DNA of 64,000 bases from Olsenella uli DSM 7084 (GCF_000143845.1 NC_014363.1:1907186-1971185), one strand, 5' to 3'; positions 26,482-35,233 are shown, counted from the first letter of the stretch. A program made the numbers and translations. Notes: generated by a model from the letters alone, not told the origin.

Positions 26482-26517
26482 CCGCGCATGTGAGCCGCCA
26501 AGACTCCACATGCGCGG
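26482..26517. repeat. 11-bp perfect inverted repeat CCGCGCATGTG/CACATGCGCGG
   Basis: Two perfect 11-bp arms around a 14-nt spacer, in the divergent gap between EIIA and the LXG-like cassette. Could be a regulator site or RNA hairpin. 26570-26640 is AT-richer, with duplicated TAGCTTTAA, and is the likely promoter of the cassette. 26641-26882 holds nothing I recognise. Confidence 0.6.
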
Positions 26518-26882
26518 ACCACTGGAGCCCGCATGTGCAAGCTGCCAACCCCCGCGAGGCGCTTGCCTAGGGGAGTATAGCTTTAACCTAGCTTTAAATA
26601 ACTGGGGTGGCAATTCTTAGTATGATGAATGGCAAGGTCGGCACTGCCTTCCGTCTCTTGGACACGCCTTCCTCGAGGGGCGGGGCTTGTCATACCTGTC
26701 CGGCAGATCCACGGGCCGCCGTCCCTTCGTCGCCGCCCCGCTCCATCGAGGGCCACGCAGGCGAACTACGCCGCACAGGCCTTGCCCCAGCTCCGAGCGA
26801 GCCTACCCGCAGGACGGCGTGGACATGGGCAACAACGCGTCCGAGACATGGGAGGCGCCGCGTCCGGGGAGGGGGAAGCCCG

Positions 26883-27302
26883 ATGAACGTCGACGATTAC
26901 AGACGGATGCGCCTCGCACTCGAAGACCGCCTCTGGGGGAATCGAGAGAGCCGCGAGCGTGCCGAGCAGGGAAACGAGATCCTGGAGATGATCGGCCGCG
27001 ACATGCGCGCGTGGTCAGACGAGTTCGCCTACCTGACGCGCGGGATCCCCGACATGGACGCCAATGTGGCTGAGCTGCAGGATGGCGTGAACCGGTCCAT
27101 GCTCGACATAGCCTACGGCTGTGACGAGCGGCTGCAGGAGCTCGATGCCGAGAGGCGTTCCATCGAGGACCACATGGAGTCGCTCGACGGCGAGTTTGCC
27201 CGCTGGGCGCGCGACGAGCGGGAGGCGGGCGGCACCCCTGGTGCGCCCGATGCAGGATGGGGAGGCAACCCAGGATGGGGAGGTGGCCGCTATGACAGGT
27301 GA
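26883..27302 (+). CDS. Small helical protein, DUF5082/YwqH-like, first gene of LXG-like cassette
   Basis: A 139-aa, mostly helical protein with long amphipathic helices (RRMRLALEDRLWGNRESRER and QELDAERRSIEDHMESLD) and a Gly/Trp-rich tail (GWGGNPGWGGG). No signal peptide or membrane segment. By size, helical content and position it fits the DUF5082-type helper that precedes LXG effectors in cassettes such as ywqHIJK of Bacillus; this is inference from context. The ATG at 26883 follows GGGGAGGGGG. It overlaps the next gene by 11 bp. Confidence 0.6.
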   Translation: MNVDDYRRMRLALEDRLWGNRESRERAEQGNEILEMIGRDMRAWSDEFAYLTRGIPDMDANVAELQDGVNRSMLDIAYGCDERLQELDAERRSIEDHMESLDGEFARWARDEREAGGTPGAPDAGWGGNPGWGGGRYDR

Positions 27303-27549
27303 CGGCGAGAGGCTCTCGAACGAGGACCTCGCCAGGTCGTATACGGACAGCATCACCACCGACTTCGAGGCCGAAGAGGTCGGAGGCGTCGACGGCGACA
27401 ACACGAGCGCCGCCGCGGGTGCCAAGAGCATGGCAGACGCCATACGCTCGCTCATGGCAGGCGCGGCAACCGAGGTGAACCTGGACGCAGCGGCAATCAG
27501 CGGCGTCGCTGGCGACTTTGCCGCCTGGGACGAGCTCATGTCCCGCTGA
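27292..27549 (+). CDS. Small WXG100/DUF5344-like protein of LXG-like cassette
   Basis: An 85-aa acidic, helical protein starting at the ATG at 27292 inside the end of the previous gene. The size and helix-turn-helix character fit the WXG100-like or DUF5344 helpers that bind the N-terminal helices of LXG effectors and guide them to a type VII secretion system. No WXG motif is present, so assignment rests on context. It ends 13 bp before the large effector-like gene, whose ribosome site lies in that gap. Confidence 0.55.
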   Translation: MTGDGERLSNEDLARSYTDSITTDFEAEEVGGVDGDNTSAAAGAKSMADAIRSLMAGAATEVNLDAAAISGVAGDFAAWDELMSR

Positions 27550-27562
27550 GAAGGAGGGGCGC

Positions 27563-29413
27563 ATGGGGGCGATCATCAGACCAGCCGAACTCATCTCGAT
27601 GCTCGACAGGAAGTCGGCCATGATGGACAGGGCCGGCGAAGAGTGCTCGGAGCGTCGACAAGCGGTGAGCGAGTTTTGCAACGACACCTACCTCACGGCC
27701 GAGGCGTGGGACGCAGCACGCAGTCGGCTCAGCAACTACAGCGTGCTCTACGCGGGCATCACAGAGGCCCTCGAGAGGGTCAGGTCGGCAGACGACACGG
27801 TCAGGGGCGCGCTCTCGTCCAACTTTGGAGCCGTCGCCGAGGTCAACGAGGACGAGTACGTACGGAAGAGGGACGAAGCCCAGAACATGCTCGACAGGAT
27901 CGCAGAGCTGGAATGCACGCCCTACGGCAACGACCCTGGCTTCAGCGCCGGGCTCTCGCTCATGCGCTACTGGTGCGACCGAGCTCGCATCGCCGCCCAA
28001 GACATGCTCGACAGGATCGCGGACTACCTGGGCACCACCAACGGGATCTACGAGGGCGCCGGCTCCTGCTCCGACATGCTCGCCACGCTGGCCAGGGGCA
28101 CGGCCTCCCTATCAGGATCCGAGTTCAGCAAGAGCGGCGTCGGTTGGCCCAGCGCGGCGGACGCGAGCTGGATCGGCGAGCTCAAGGACATGCTTGGGAG
28201 CAACGTCAAGTCCCTCGAGGACCTGTACAGCAACGGCGAGCTCGATGACGGGACGCTCGAGGGGATCTTCGACAGGCCCGTCGAGCTGTGGACCGACGGG
28301 GAGGCGACCGCCGTCGCGCAGCTCTACCGGAGGGCGGGCAGCCAAGCCGTCGGAGGCGACTCCACGCTGCTCGAGCGGTTCCTCAACGACGGCTATTGGT
28401 CATGCGAGGGGATGCGCCATATCGGCTATTCGAACTACCAGAGCCCCAACGAGATCTATATGGTCCGATACTCCATGCGGGACGGCCTCGCGGGGTTCCT
28501 CTCCGCCTATGCCGTCGCAACGACATCAGCCGCCTTTCAGGCCAACTCCCCGCTGGGCGACACAGAGAGGCTCCTCGCGAGCACCGCGGCGGGCCTCCTT
28601 GCCAGCGGGAGAACCTACACGCGCACCAAGGGCTTCGACTCGTACACCACTGCGGCAGCCGCCCTCAAGGAGCTGGGCCCCAACCTGAGCGTGAGCTACA
28701 ACAGATCCGAGACCGTCCAAGACGGCAAGGGCGAGGAGCACACATACACCTACACGGAGGTCACATACGGAGGGCAAGTGGACGTCTCGGCCGACGGAGG
28801 GGGCAGTCTCTACTCCCACGGCGGCTTCGTCGCAATGACCGCGACGACAGACGTCAACGCCGCGTTCTCCGAGATGCGCGACATCGTCGCGGGCAGGAAC
28901 TACAAGAACGAGTACCAAGCCGCCGGGGAGGGCTTCTGGGGTGCCGCCGGCGACGCGGTCACTGGCAAGGTCCTCGACGGCGTTCCCGTCCTCGGCACCG
29001 CGAGGAGCCTGGTCACCAGCACCGTCGAAAGCTACAGAGAGCAAAGTGCCGCCAACCATTCGATAGACACCGTCTTCGAGCTCGACCGGGCGGACACGGA
29101 AGCCCATTACAGCTTCTACGAGTACGGCACGCTCGTCTCGGACGCAAGCGGGGACGGCGCATACGTCGTGGCCCCCGGGTTTGCCAACGACGGGGATCGC
29201 CAGAAATTCACCAATGCATACAGCCAATATCGCTACGACAACACCAATGGTGGTACCACCTATGACAGCTACCTCGACTGGGCGCGATCGAAGCCCGAGG
29301 GTAGATACTCGATGACTTCCTCAGAAACTTGGATTGGTATGGAACCTCCGAACAACTATGAGATTGCAAATAACCCAGATTCCTTTGTCTGGGGTGATTC
29401 GAGTGCTAAGTGA
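27563..29413 (+). CDS. Putative LXG-type type VII secretion effector (polymorphic toxin candidate)
   Basis: A 616-aa protein with no signal peptide. The N-terminal 200 residues are helical (SMLDRKSAMMDRAGEECSER, then AWDAARSRLSNYSVLYAGI), closely resembling the LXG-domain pattern of a long helical export domain. The middle part is Ala/Gly-rich, with a short hydrophobic stretch near GFLSAYAVATTSAAFQA. The C-terminal 170 or so residues (from GKVLDGVPVLGTARSL to the end) show no nuclease, ADP-ribosylation or deaminase motif that I recognise. AAGGAGGGGC precedes the ATG. It is followed by a lipoprotein gene that may supply immunity. Effector identity is inferred from N-terminal shape and gene order; the toxin activity, if any, is unknown. 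Confidence 0.6.
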   Translation: MGAIIRPAELISMLDRKSAMMDRAGEECSERRQAVSEFCNDTYLTAEAWDAARSRLSNYSVLYAGITEALERVRSADDTVRGALSSNFGAVAEVNEDEYVRKRDEAQNMLDRIAELECTPYGNDPGFSAGLSLMRYWCDRARIAAQDMLDRIADYLGTTNGIYEGAGSCSDMLATLARGTASLSGSEFSKSGVGWPSAADASWIGELKDMLGSNVKSLEDLYSNGELDDGTLEGIFDRPVELWTDGEATAVAQLYRRAGSQAVGGDSTLLERFLNDGYWSCEGMRHIGYSNYQSPNEIYMVRYSMRDGLAGFLSAYAVATTSAAFQANSPLGDTERLLASTAAGLLASGRTYTRTKGFDSYTTAAAALKELGPNLSVSYNRSETVQDGKGEEHTYTYTEVTYGGQVDVSADGGGSLYSHGGFVAMTATTDVNAAFSEMRDIVAGRNYKNEYQAAGEGFWGAAGDAVTGKVLDGVPVLGTARSLVTSTVESYREQSAANHSIDTVFELDRADTEAHYSFYEYGTLVSDASGDGAYVVAPGFANDGDRQKFTNAYSQYRYDNTNGGTTYDSYLDWARSKPEGRYSMTSSETWIGMEPPNNYEIANNPDSFVWGDSSAK

Positions 29414-29427
29414 CGGGGAGGCGGATT

Positions 29428-30300
29428 GTGAGGAAACTAGGGGATGCCGCACGCCAAGCGATATTTGCTCTCGCAGCGATTACTGTCATGCTCGTCGCCG
29501 CCCTCCTCTGCGGCTGCGATGCGGGCTCACCGGAGGACCATAGTGGGGAGTGGTTCGTCATAGGAAGCCAGGGCGAGCCCGTCGGCACGGCCCGCTTCTC
29601 CGACGCCGACGGGTACGGCTTCGCGGCCAACGGGCTCGCAGCCGTGGAGGATGAGGAGACTGGCCTGTGGGGCTTCGTCGACGAGACGGGATCCTGGGCC
29701 GTCGAGCCGGCGTTCCTCAGAGCCCGCAAGTTCGCACCCAACGGACTGGCGGCGGCACAGGACGCAGAGACCGGCAGATGGGGCTTCGTCGACGAGACGG
29801 GATCCTGGGCCATAGAGCCCCGATACGCGGACGCCTGGTCGTTCTACGACAACGGCACGACGCAGGTACAGGACGAGTCGAGCCTCGACATCGTCTGGCT
29901 GGACGAGGAGGGCAAGGTCGTCGAGGGCGCAACCGCCGTGCGCCCGTGGGCCAGGAAGGACGACGGGACAGGGTTGTACGGCATCGCGGCGGCCGGCGGG
30001 GACTGGCTGTGCGAGCCTGCCTTCTCCTACCTGCAGACCGACCGCCACTCCGACTACCTCCTCGCCCGGCCGCAGGGCTCGGGGCTCTGCGGCGTCGTCG
30101 ACGCGGGCGGCGCTTGGGTCGTCGGGCCCGCCTACGCCGACCTGGTCGTCGCCTTCGACGCCGACCCGCTTGCGGCGAAGGACCCCGAGACGGGACTCTG
30201 GGGCTACGTCGGCTGGGACGTCGGCTGGGTGGTACAGCCGGCCTTCTCCGACGCGACGCGCATGGGCGACAACGGACACGCGCTCGCGAGGATGCCCTGA
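29428..30300 (+). CDS. WG-repeat lipoprotein, possible immunity protein
   Basis: Begins with a basic N-terminus and hydrophobic helix ending in a lipobox-like LLCGC with Cys at about residue 30, so it should be exported and lipid-anchored to the outer face of the membrane. The mature part is built of repeats of the WG type: GLWGFVDETGSWAVEPAF, GRWGFVDETGSWAIEPRY, GLCGVVDAGGAWVVGPAY and GLWGYVGWDVGWVVQPAF. I chose the GTG at 29428, with GGGAGG upstream, rather than a GTG overlapping the previous stop. It directly follows the LXG-like gene, the usual place for an immunity gene; that role is inferred. Confidence 0.75.
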   Translation: MRKLGDAARQAIFALAAITVMLVAALLCGCDAGSPEDHSGEWFVIGSQGEPVGTARFSDADGYGFAANGLAAVEDEETGLWGFVDETGSWAVEPAFLRARKFAPNGLAAAQDAETGRWGFVDETGSWAIEPRYADAWSFYDNGTTQVQDESSLDIVWLDEEGKVVEGATAVRPWARKDDGTGLYGIAAAGGDWLCEPAFSYLQTDRHSDYLLARPQGSGLCGVVDAGGAWVVGPAYADLVVAFDADPLAAKDPETGLWGYVGWDVGWVVQPAFSDATRMGDNGHALARMP

Positions 30301-30317
30301 CCTCGACCCGGCTTTGG

Positions 30318-30824
30318 CTAGGGCTTCTTACCCCTTCCCGATGCGCCCTGAGAGCTAGCCCCCCGGCGTGCGCGTGCCTTGAGGGTGTTGGGGTTGAGCC
30401 TGTCCTCAAGCTCGCAGACGCGCGAGAAGAGCTCCTCGCCGTCACTGAACCACTGGGCGTGGACCCAGTATCTTCCACGTAGGAAGCCATCATTGTCCAT
30501 GCGTACGTACATGCGCAGCTCAGAGGGATACTCGCGCACCCTGATGTCATGGACGTCCTTGAGGCGATAGCTGTCGGTGCGCCCCAGGGACTCGAAGGAT
30601 ATGCACTCCTCTGAGATGGTGATGGTACGCGGATACGCCTTTGACACGAAGGTCTTGAAGGCACCGTAGGTCGCGACGACGACCAGGACCGCCATCAGAC
30701 CGGGCACGACGCCACGGACGGCGAAGGCGGCACAGACCACGGCAATCGCAATACAGATGACGCCCTGGCCCACGACCTCCCACATGAAACGTCCTCGTGC
30801 GTATGTGTAGGTCTTCTCTTCCAT
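30318..30824 (-). CDS. Small membrane protein with PH-like cytoplasmic domain
   Basis: A 168-aa protein. After a short N-terminus (EEKTYTYARGRFMWEVV) there are two closely spaced membrane helices (GVICIAIAVVCAAFAV and GLMAVLVVVATYGAF). The remaining part alternates strands (TITISEECISFESLG, LKDVHDIRVRE) like bacterial PH-like domains, ending in a basic tail (KARARRGASSQGASGRGKK). Function unknown. The ATG at 30824 follows GGAGAG. It converges with the lipoprotein gene, 17 bp apart. Confidence 0.7.
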   Translation of the reverse strand: MEEKTYTYARGRFMWEVVGQGVICIAIAVVCAAFAVRGVVPGLMAVLVVVATYGAFKTFVSKAYPRTITISEECISFESLGRTDSYRLKDVHDIRVREYPSELRMYVRMDNDGFLRGRYWVHAQWFSDGEELFSRVCELEDRLNPNTLKARARRGASSQGASGRGKKP

Positions 30825-30957
30825 CTCTCTCCAACCGGCCAGACGCAATGCAGAATGCAACGCGGAAGGTCCCGCGGACGAATCCGCAGGACCCAGCGTG
30901 GCGCCTTATGGGTCGAGCGCGCGAGAGGCGCCGCCCGATCCCAGCCTTGATCCCAGC

Positions 30958-32376
30958 CTAGGCGTTGCTCCTGGCCTTGGCCGCAGACTCGTGAAGCTCG
31001 GAGGCCTCCCTCAAGATGCGCGCCCGGTTCCATACGGCCAGAGCGATGACCGCCGCGCCCAGGACGATCAGGCCCGCGAAGGTCCCCAGCGTGCCAACAC
31101 GAACGATGAGCCAGCTCAGGGGGTTGGCACCGTCGCAGATCGACGAGATGGCCGCAGCGCCGCCCATGTCGAAGTTGACGTTGGCCGCAGCGGTGGTGAT
31201 GAGCGGCGAGAGGTCGGTGGCGATGTAGAAGCCGACGGCCAGCACGATGATGCCGACGATCAGGCCACGGAAGCCGTTCTCATGCACGATCGGGGTGATC
31301 AGGACGAACATGTAGGGGATGCAGGCAAGGTCGGCCAAGGGGACGACCTTGTTGCCCGGCAGGACGAAGGCCAGGAAGACGGCGACGGGAACCAGAATCA
31401 GGGCCAGCGTCAGGGTCACGGGGTGACCGGTGCCGACGGCGGAGTCGAGGCCGATGTAGATCTTGCCGCGCGAGGCGAAATGCTTCTGGATGAACGCGGA
31501 GGCGGCGTCGGAGATGGGAAGCAGGCCCTCCATCAGCAGGGCGGCCATGCGGGGGATGAGGACCATGACGGCACCCATCGCGACCGCGATGTAGAGGAAG
31601 GACTGGGTGGTGGTGCCATCGGCGTTGGTGGTGGGCAGAAAGCCGTAGCCTGCGAGGACTCCGATGATCAGGCCGATGATGGACCCCAGCATGACGGGGT
31701 CGCCAAAAACGCCAAACTGCTTCTGGAGCCCGCGCACGTCTATGTTGATGTCCTTGATGACAGGGACGCGGTCGAGGACCCAGTCGACGGCGAAGGCGAT
31801 GGGCGCGTAGGCACCCGCGAAGCCGTGGGGGATCGAGACGCCGGGAAGGCCGAGGGACTCCTCGACGAGCGGGGCGGTGAGGTCCCCGATGACGAGAACG
31901 ATGACCTCGTTGACGATGGCGGCGGCGATGCCCAGGCCCACGTTGTTGGTCACGACGGCGACGAGGGCGCCCGTGAAGGCGAAGTGCCAGTAGTTCCAGA
32001 TGTCGACGTCGGCGGTCTGCGTGGTGTTGGTGAGCAGCATGAGCACGTTCACCAAAAGCCCCAACGGGATGATGATCGTCCCGACGACGGAGCCCATGGC
32101 GATGGCCGAGGCTGCGGGCCATCCCACGTCCATCACGGACAGCGCCAGACCGAAGCGCTCGACCATAGCCGAGACGGCGGAGGCAAGGTCGGTGCCCATG
32201 AGCTGGTTGATGACCAGATTCAGGCCAATGAAGCCGATGCCGACGGTGAGGCCGGCCTTGAGGCTCTTGCCAAGGCCCGCGCCAAAGCAGACCCCGATGA
32301 TGGTCAGCACGACGGGCATGACCACGGAGACGCCCAGGCTGGACAGCCCGTTGAAGAAGCCAACGATAACGTCCAT
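30958..32376 (-). CDS. PTS EIIC, galactitol family
   Basis: A polytopic membrane permease of the PTS galactitol (GatC/SgcC) type, about 472 aa, that transports and phosphorylates an unidentified polyol or sugar with EIIA and EIIB. Multiple hydrophobic helices begin with SVVMPVVLTIIGVCFGAGLG. Family features include GWPAASAIAMGSVVGTIIIP and GLDSAVGTGHPVTLTLAL. GAGGAG precedes the ATG at 32376. The C-terminus ends in a cytoplasmic helix (ILREASELHESAAKA). EIIB lies 69 bp upstream on the same strand, so the pair is one operon. Confidence 0.92.
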   Translation of the reverse strand: MDVIVGFFNGLSSLGVSVVMPVVLTIIGVCFGAGLGKSLKAGLTVGIGFIGLNLVINQLMGTDLASAVSAMVERFGLALSVMDVGWPAASAIAMGSVVGTIIIPLGLLVNVLMLLTNTTQTADVDIWNYWHFAFTGALVAVVTNNVGLGIAAAIVNEVIVLVIGDLTAPLVEESLGLPGVSIPHGFAGAYAPIAFAVDWVLDRVPVIKDINIDVRGLQKQFGVFGDPVMLGSIIGLIIGVLAGYGFLPTTNADGTTTQSFLYIAVAMGAVMVLIPRMAALLMEGLLPISDAASAFIQKHFASRGKIYIGLDSAVGTGHPVTLTLALILVPVAVFLAFVLPGNKVVPLADLACIPYMFVLITPIVHENGFRGLIVGIIVLAVGFYIATDLSPLITTAAANVNFDMGGAAAISSICDGANPLSWLIVRVGTLGTFAGLIVLGAAVIALAVWNRARILREASELHESAAKARSNA

Positions 32377-32445
32377 TGATGTACTCCTCACTACACGCAG
32401 GCGATACGTATGCGGGACGCCGGGGCGCGCCCCATGAGGCGTCCC

Positions 32446-32730
32446 CTACTGCCTCATGAAATCGACGATCTGCTGCTCGATGGCGGCCTTGCCGATACCG
32501 GTCAGGAAGGGGATACCCGAGATGAAGGGGCACTCGATGCCGTCGGGCTTGGCGGTGGTGGCGATCATGAGATCCGCACCCTTGGACTTGCCGACGGCCT
32601 CTGCGATGGAGCACTGCTGGATGCGGTACTCGCCGGCAAAGCCGTTGGAGTCGAGGAGGTCGGAGATCTTGGCGACGACGGCCGTAGAGGTAGCGACGCC
32701 AGAACCGCAGGCGATGATGATGTCCTTCAT
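32446..32730 (-). CDS. PTS EIIB, galactitol family
   Basis: A 94-aa soluble phosphocarrier. The phosphorylated Cys is residue 8 in IIACGSGVATST, the galactitol-class EIIB signature. It accepts phosphate from EIIA (probably the gene at 25.9 kb) and donates it to substrate bound by EIIC, encoded immediately downstream. Upstream is a broken TIM-like gene and then a GntR regulator, all on the same strand. Confidence 0.92.
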   Translation of the reverse strand: MKDIIIACGSGVATSTAVVAKISDLLDSNGFAGEYRIQQCSIAEAVGKSKGADLMIATTAKPDGIECPFISGIPFLTGIGKAAIEQQIVDFMRQ

Positions 32731-32813
32731 GACTCTTCCTTTCGACGGAGACCCAAGACCCCTCTGCGCTCTTGCCAGGGGGCATCACAGAGTGTACACG
32801 ACCTGCGGGAGGG

Positions 32814-33186
32814 CTACTCCCCCATCACGATGACGCGAACCTTGCGGGCGCGCCTGCGGGTGAGGATGCCGACCTCGTCGGCACGGGCGATGGTCGCCGC
32901 AAGTTCGTGAACGCCCAGGGGATTCTCGGCGTGGTTCAGGAAGGTGGCCCTGACGCCAGCCGCGGCCAGGCCTCAGGCTCTCCATGGATTGTGCGCAGGG
33001 GATGAGGTGCGGGCAGTTCTCGACGACCCAGGGCAAGTCGATGAGCTGTGCGGTGAACAGACACTCGAAGTCATACCGCTCACAGAGCCCGTCGGCCTTC
33101 CTGGCCAGCCTGCGGACGTCCTCGCCATAGAGATAGGACTTGGGGTTGACGACGAAGAACGGGCTGCGGAGCCTGGCTTTCTCCAT
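32814..33186 (-). pseudogene. Triosephosphate-isomerase-like gene with internal deletion and frameshift
   Basis: The first part from the ATG at 33186 reads FFVVNPKSYLYGEDVRRLAR to PHLIPCAQSMESL, a TIM-barrel N-terminal region. The end, in another frame, reads AAAGVRATFLNHAENPLGVH and VGILTRRRARKVRVIVMGE to a TAG at 32814. A TIM homologue of about 250 residues would need well over 100 residues between these parts, so the centre is deleted and the frame is broken. TIM-like genes accompany some sugar PTS operons. Its loss suggests that the pathway served by this PTS is decaying or has been rewired. Confidence 0.8.
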
Positions 33187-33340
33187 GCTCTCCTCTTTTC
33201 GTGACGTCTGTGAAGAACTCGTCATGGGTGAGCATAGCAAGCACGGGGACAACTTATATAGATTTTAAGGGACAAGTCTCGCCGACAACAGCCATGGACG
33301 GACTTGAGGCGACGGGCGACTTCTGCGACGGGCGGGTCCG

Positions 33341-34189
33341 CTAACGGGACTGGACGGCATCCCCCACAATCGCCTGACCGGCAGGCAACCAGGTCACGCT
33401 GCGCTCGATGGGGGTGCCGTCCTCGACGCGAATGAGCTGGTTCACGGTCATGACGGGGGCGTTCTTGTCACAGCGCAGGTAGGCGCCGTGCTCCGAACCC
33501 GCGATGCGTGCCGAGTAGCTCATGGTGCTGCGCACGATCCTGAGGCCGGAGCAGCGTTCGACCGCGTCGAACGCGGACTCGCGCGTGTAGTCGGCCTCGT
33601 CCAGGCCGGGACAAGCGACTATGTTCATCCACGACTCCTGGCAGAGCACCGGTGCCCCCTCGACGGTGCGCACGCGCCTCAGGAACAGAAGTGGCGTGCC
33701 CTGGGGCAGCTGCAGGCAGTTCGTGATGTCCAACGGCGCAGGCATGACCTGGTTGCACAGGACGTAGGTCTTGAAGTCCTTCCCCTGCTCACGCAGGGAC
33801 GCGGCAAACGAGAGGGGCCTCACCCCCGAGGGGTGGGACAGCCCCCCCTCCGAGACGAACGTGCCCCTGCCGTGCTCCTGTATGACGAGGCCCTCATCCA
33901 CCAGCACCTTGATGGCACGCCGCACCGTACCTCGACTGAGTCCGAAGGCATCCATGAGCTCGTGCTCCGAGGGGATGCGAGAGTTGGTGGACCACTGGTG
34001 CGCGTAGACCTTTCCGCGGATGAAGTCTGCAAGGGCCTCGTAGAGCGGTCCTGCGACATCCTGCGGCAGCTCCGCGCCCACAAGGTCGTCGCTGTTTGAC
34101 CGACGTTGCCCCTCGCGCATGCGGTCCTGCCGCTTGTGTGGCTGTACGTCCGACGGTCTCCCAAGGATGTCCAGGCGGGGGTTTGGCAT
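33341..34189 (-). CDS. GntR-family regulator with UTRA domain (HutC type)
   Basis: A 282-aa transcription regulator. The winged helix at about 48-115 includes IPSEHELMDAFGLSRGTVRR and VIQEHGRGTFV. The C-terminal UTRA effector domain shows PLLFLRRVRTVEGAPVLCQE and ends NQLIRVEDGTPIERSVTW. A 45-residue polar N-terminal extension is unusual. The ATG at 34189 follows GGGAG. It lies upstream of the EIIB/EIIC genes on the same strand and most likely controls them and perhaps EIIA; effector unknown. Confidence 0.9.
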   Translation of the reverse strand: MPNPRLDILGRPSDVQPHKRQDRMREGQRRSNSDDLVGAELPQDVAGPLYEALADFIRGKVYAHQWSTNSRIPSEHELMDAFGLSRGTVRRAIKVLVDEGLVIQEHGRGTFVSEGGLSHPSGVRPLSFAASLREQGKDFKTYVLCNQVMPAPLDITNCLQLPQGTPLLFLRRVRTVEGAPVLCQESWMNIVACPGLDEADYTRESAFDAVERCSGLRIVRSTMSYSARIAGSEHGAYLRCDKNAPVMTVNQLIRVEDGTPIERSVTWLPAGQAIVGDAVQSR

Positions 34190-34291
34190 GTCAGGCTCCC
34201 AGATCGATTGTGTGGGGAACGGGTTTGGCCCCACAAACATACACCCGATTCTCAGGGCCGGATGGGACCTTTTGCTATACTTGGGAGTTGC

Positions 34292-34366
34292 GTCCCCATC
34301 GTCTAGCGGTCAGGACATCGCCCTTTCAAGGCGACGACACGAGTTCGAGTCTCGTTGGGGGCACCA
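34292..34366 (+). tRNA. tRNA-Glu (TTC anticodon)
   Basis: A 75-nt cloverleaf with encoded CCA. Anticodon loop CTTTCAA in stem CGCC/GGCG gives TTC; T-loop AGTTCGAGT. TATACT lies about 16 bp upstream as a -10 candidate. Confidence 0.95.
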
Positions 34367-34446
34367 ACGCATGCGTCGGGCCGTGGGCTTCTCGCCCACG
34401 GCCCCTTCGCTGCCACCGTCATCCTTCGTAGCATGAGAGGGCGCAC

Positions 34447-35211
34447 ATGGCCCAGACAGGTGACGACAGGGACGCCAAGGCAAGGTCGCTCGACGCCAGC
34501 CTGCACGAGCAGCTGTACTATCAGCTGTACAGCATCCTCTTCGAGGACATCGTCAACGGCACGTACCCCGTCGGAGAGCAGATCCCGTCAGAGACCGAGC
34601 TCATGGAGCGCTACTCTGTGAGTCGTGCGACCGTGCGCAGGTCCATGGAGATCCTGGTGAACAACGGGCTCATCGTGCGCAGGCGCGGCCGGGGCTCGCA
34701 GGTCGTCTCGAGCAAGCCGGCAACCGCGCTCAAGAGCGTGGGTTCGTGCATCAAGCGCACCCACCCCGATCGGGTCGTGCCCGTCAAGAGGGTCGTGTCC
34801 GCCCAGATCGTGGGTGCCGAGGGCACGGCAGCCCGCGAGCTGGGCGTCGAGGAGGGGCGCGAGCTCTACCGCCTCGAGCGCATCCGCTGCTCGGCTGGCG
34901 TCCCCTACTATCTGGAGACCATCTACCTCACGCGCGACTTCGCGCCCAACGCCCTGGACCATGACTTCTCGGGCGAGTCGCTCCGCGCGTACTACGCCAA
35001 CATCCTGCACGTCAGATGGACCCATGCCCGCCAGCGCGTCAGCGCGCGGGCGGCCGACGCACGCTGCGCGGGGCTTCTGGGGATCGCCGAGGGGAGTGCG
35101 ATCCTCTCGGTCGACAGGACGTCCTTCGACCACGACGACATCGCCCGCGAGTACATGACCTCGCTCTACCGCTCCGACCAGTTCTACCTCGACATGTCCC
35201 TCGAGGCTTGA
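34447..35211 (+). CDS. GntR-family regulator with UTRA domain
   Basis: A 254-aa HutC-type regulator. The winged helix at about 20-90 includes IPSETELMERYSVSRATVRR and IVRRRGRGSQVV. The UTRA domain runs from about residue 100 (ELYRLERIRCSAGVPYYLET) to the end (IAREYMTSLYRSDQFYLDM). Conserved Arg and Glu ligand-site positions appear intact. The ATG at 34447 directly follows tRNA-Glu. No adjacent enzyme or transport gene reveals its ligand. It could be a second regulator of the divided PTS genes, but nothing in the sequence proves this. Confidence 0.9.
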   Translation: MAQTGDDRDAKARSLDASLHEQLYYQLYSILFEDIVNGTYPVGEQIPSETELMERYSVSRATVRRSMEILVNNGLIVRRRGRGSQVVSSKPATALKSVGSCIKRTHPDRVVPVKRVVSAQIVGAEGTAARELGVEEGRELYRLERIRCSAGVPYYLETIYLTRDFAPNALDHDFSGESLRAYYANILHVRWTHARQRVSARAADARCAGLLGIAEGSAILSVDRTSFDHDDIAREYMTSLYRSDQFYLDMSLEA

Positions 35212-35233
35212 GGCCCCGGCGGCCGGGGGACGC

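Noticed and set aside
26607-26882. Longer start for the first gene of the LXG-like cassette
   Set aside because: The upstream extension is Pro/Arg-rich without conserved character, whereas a strong ribosome site precedes the ATG at 26883.
30898-32379. Long plus-strand open frame opposite the EIIC gene
   Set aside because: Asp/Glu/Gly-rich translation with no domain signal; the minus strand encodes a clear polytopic permease.
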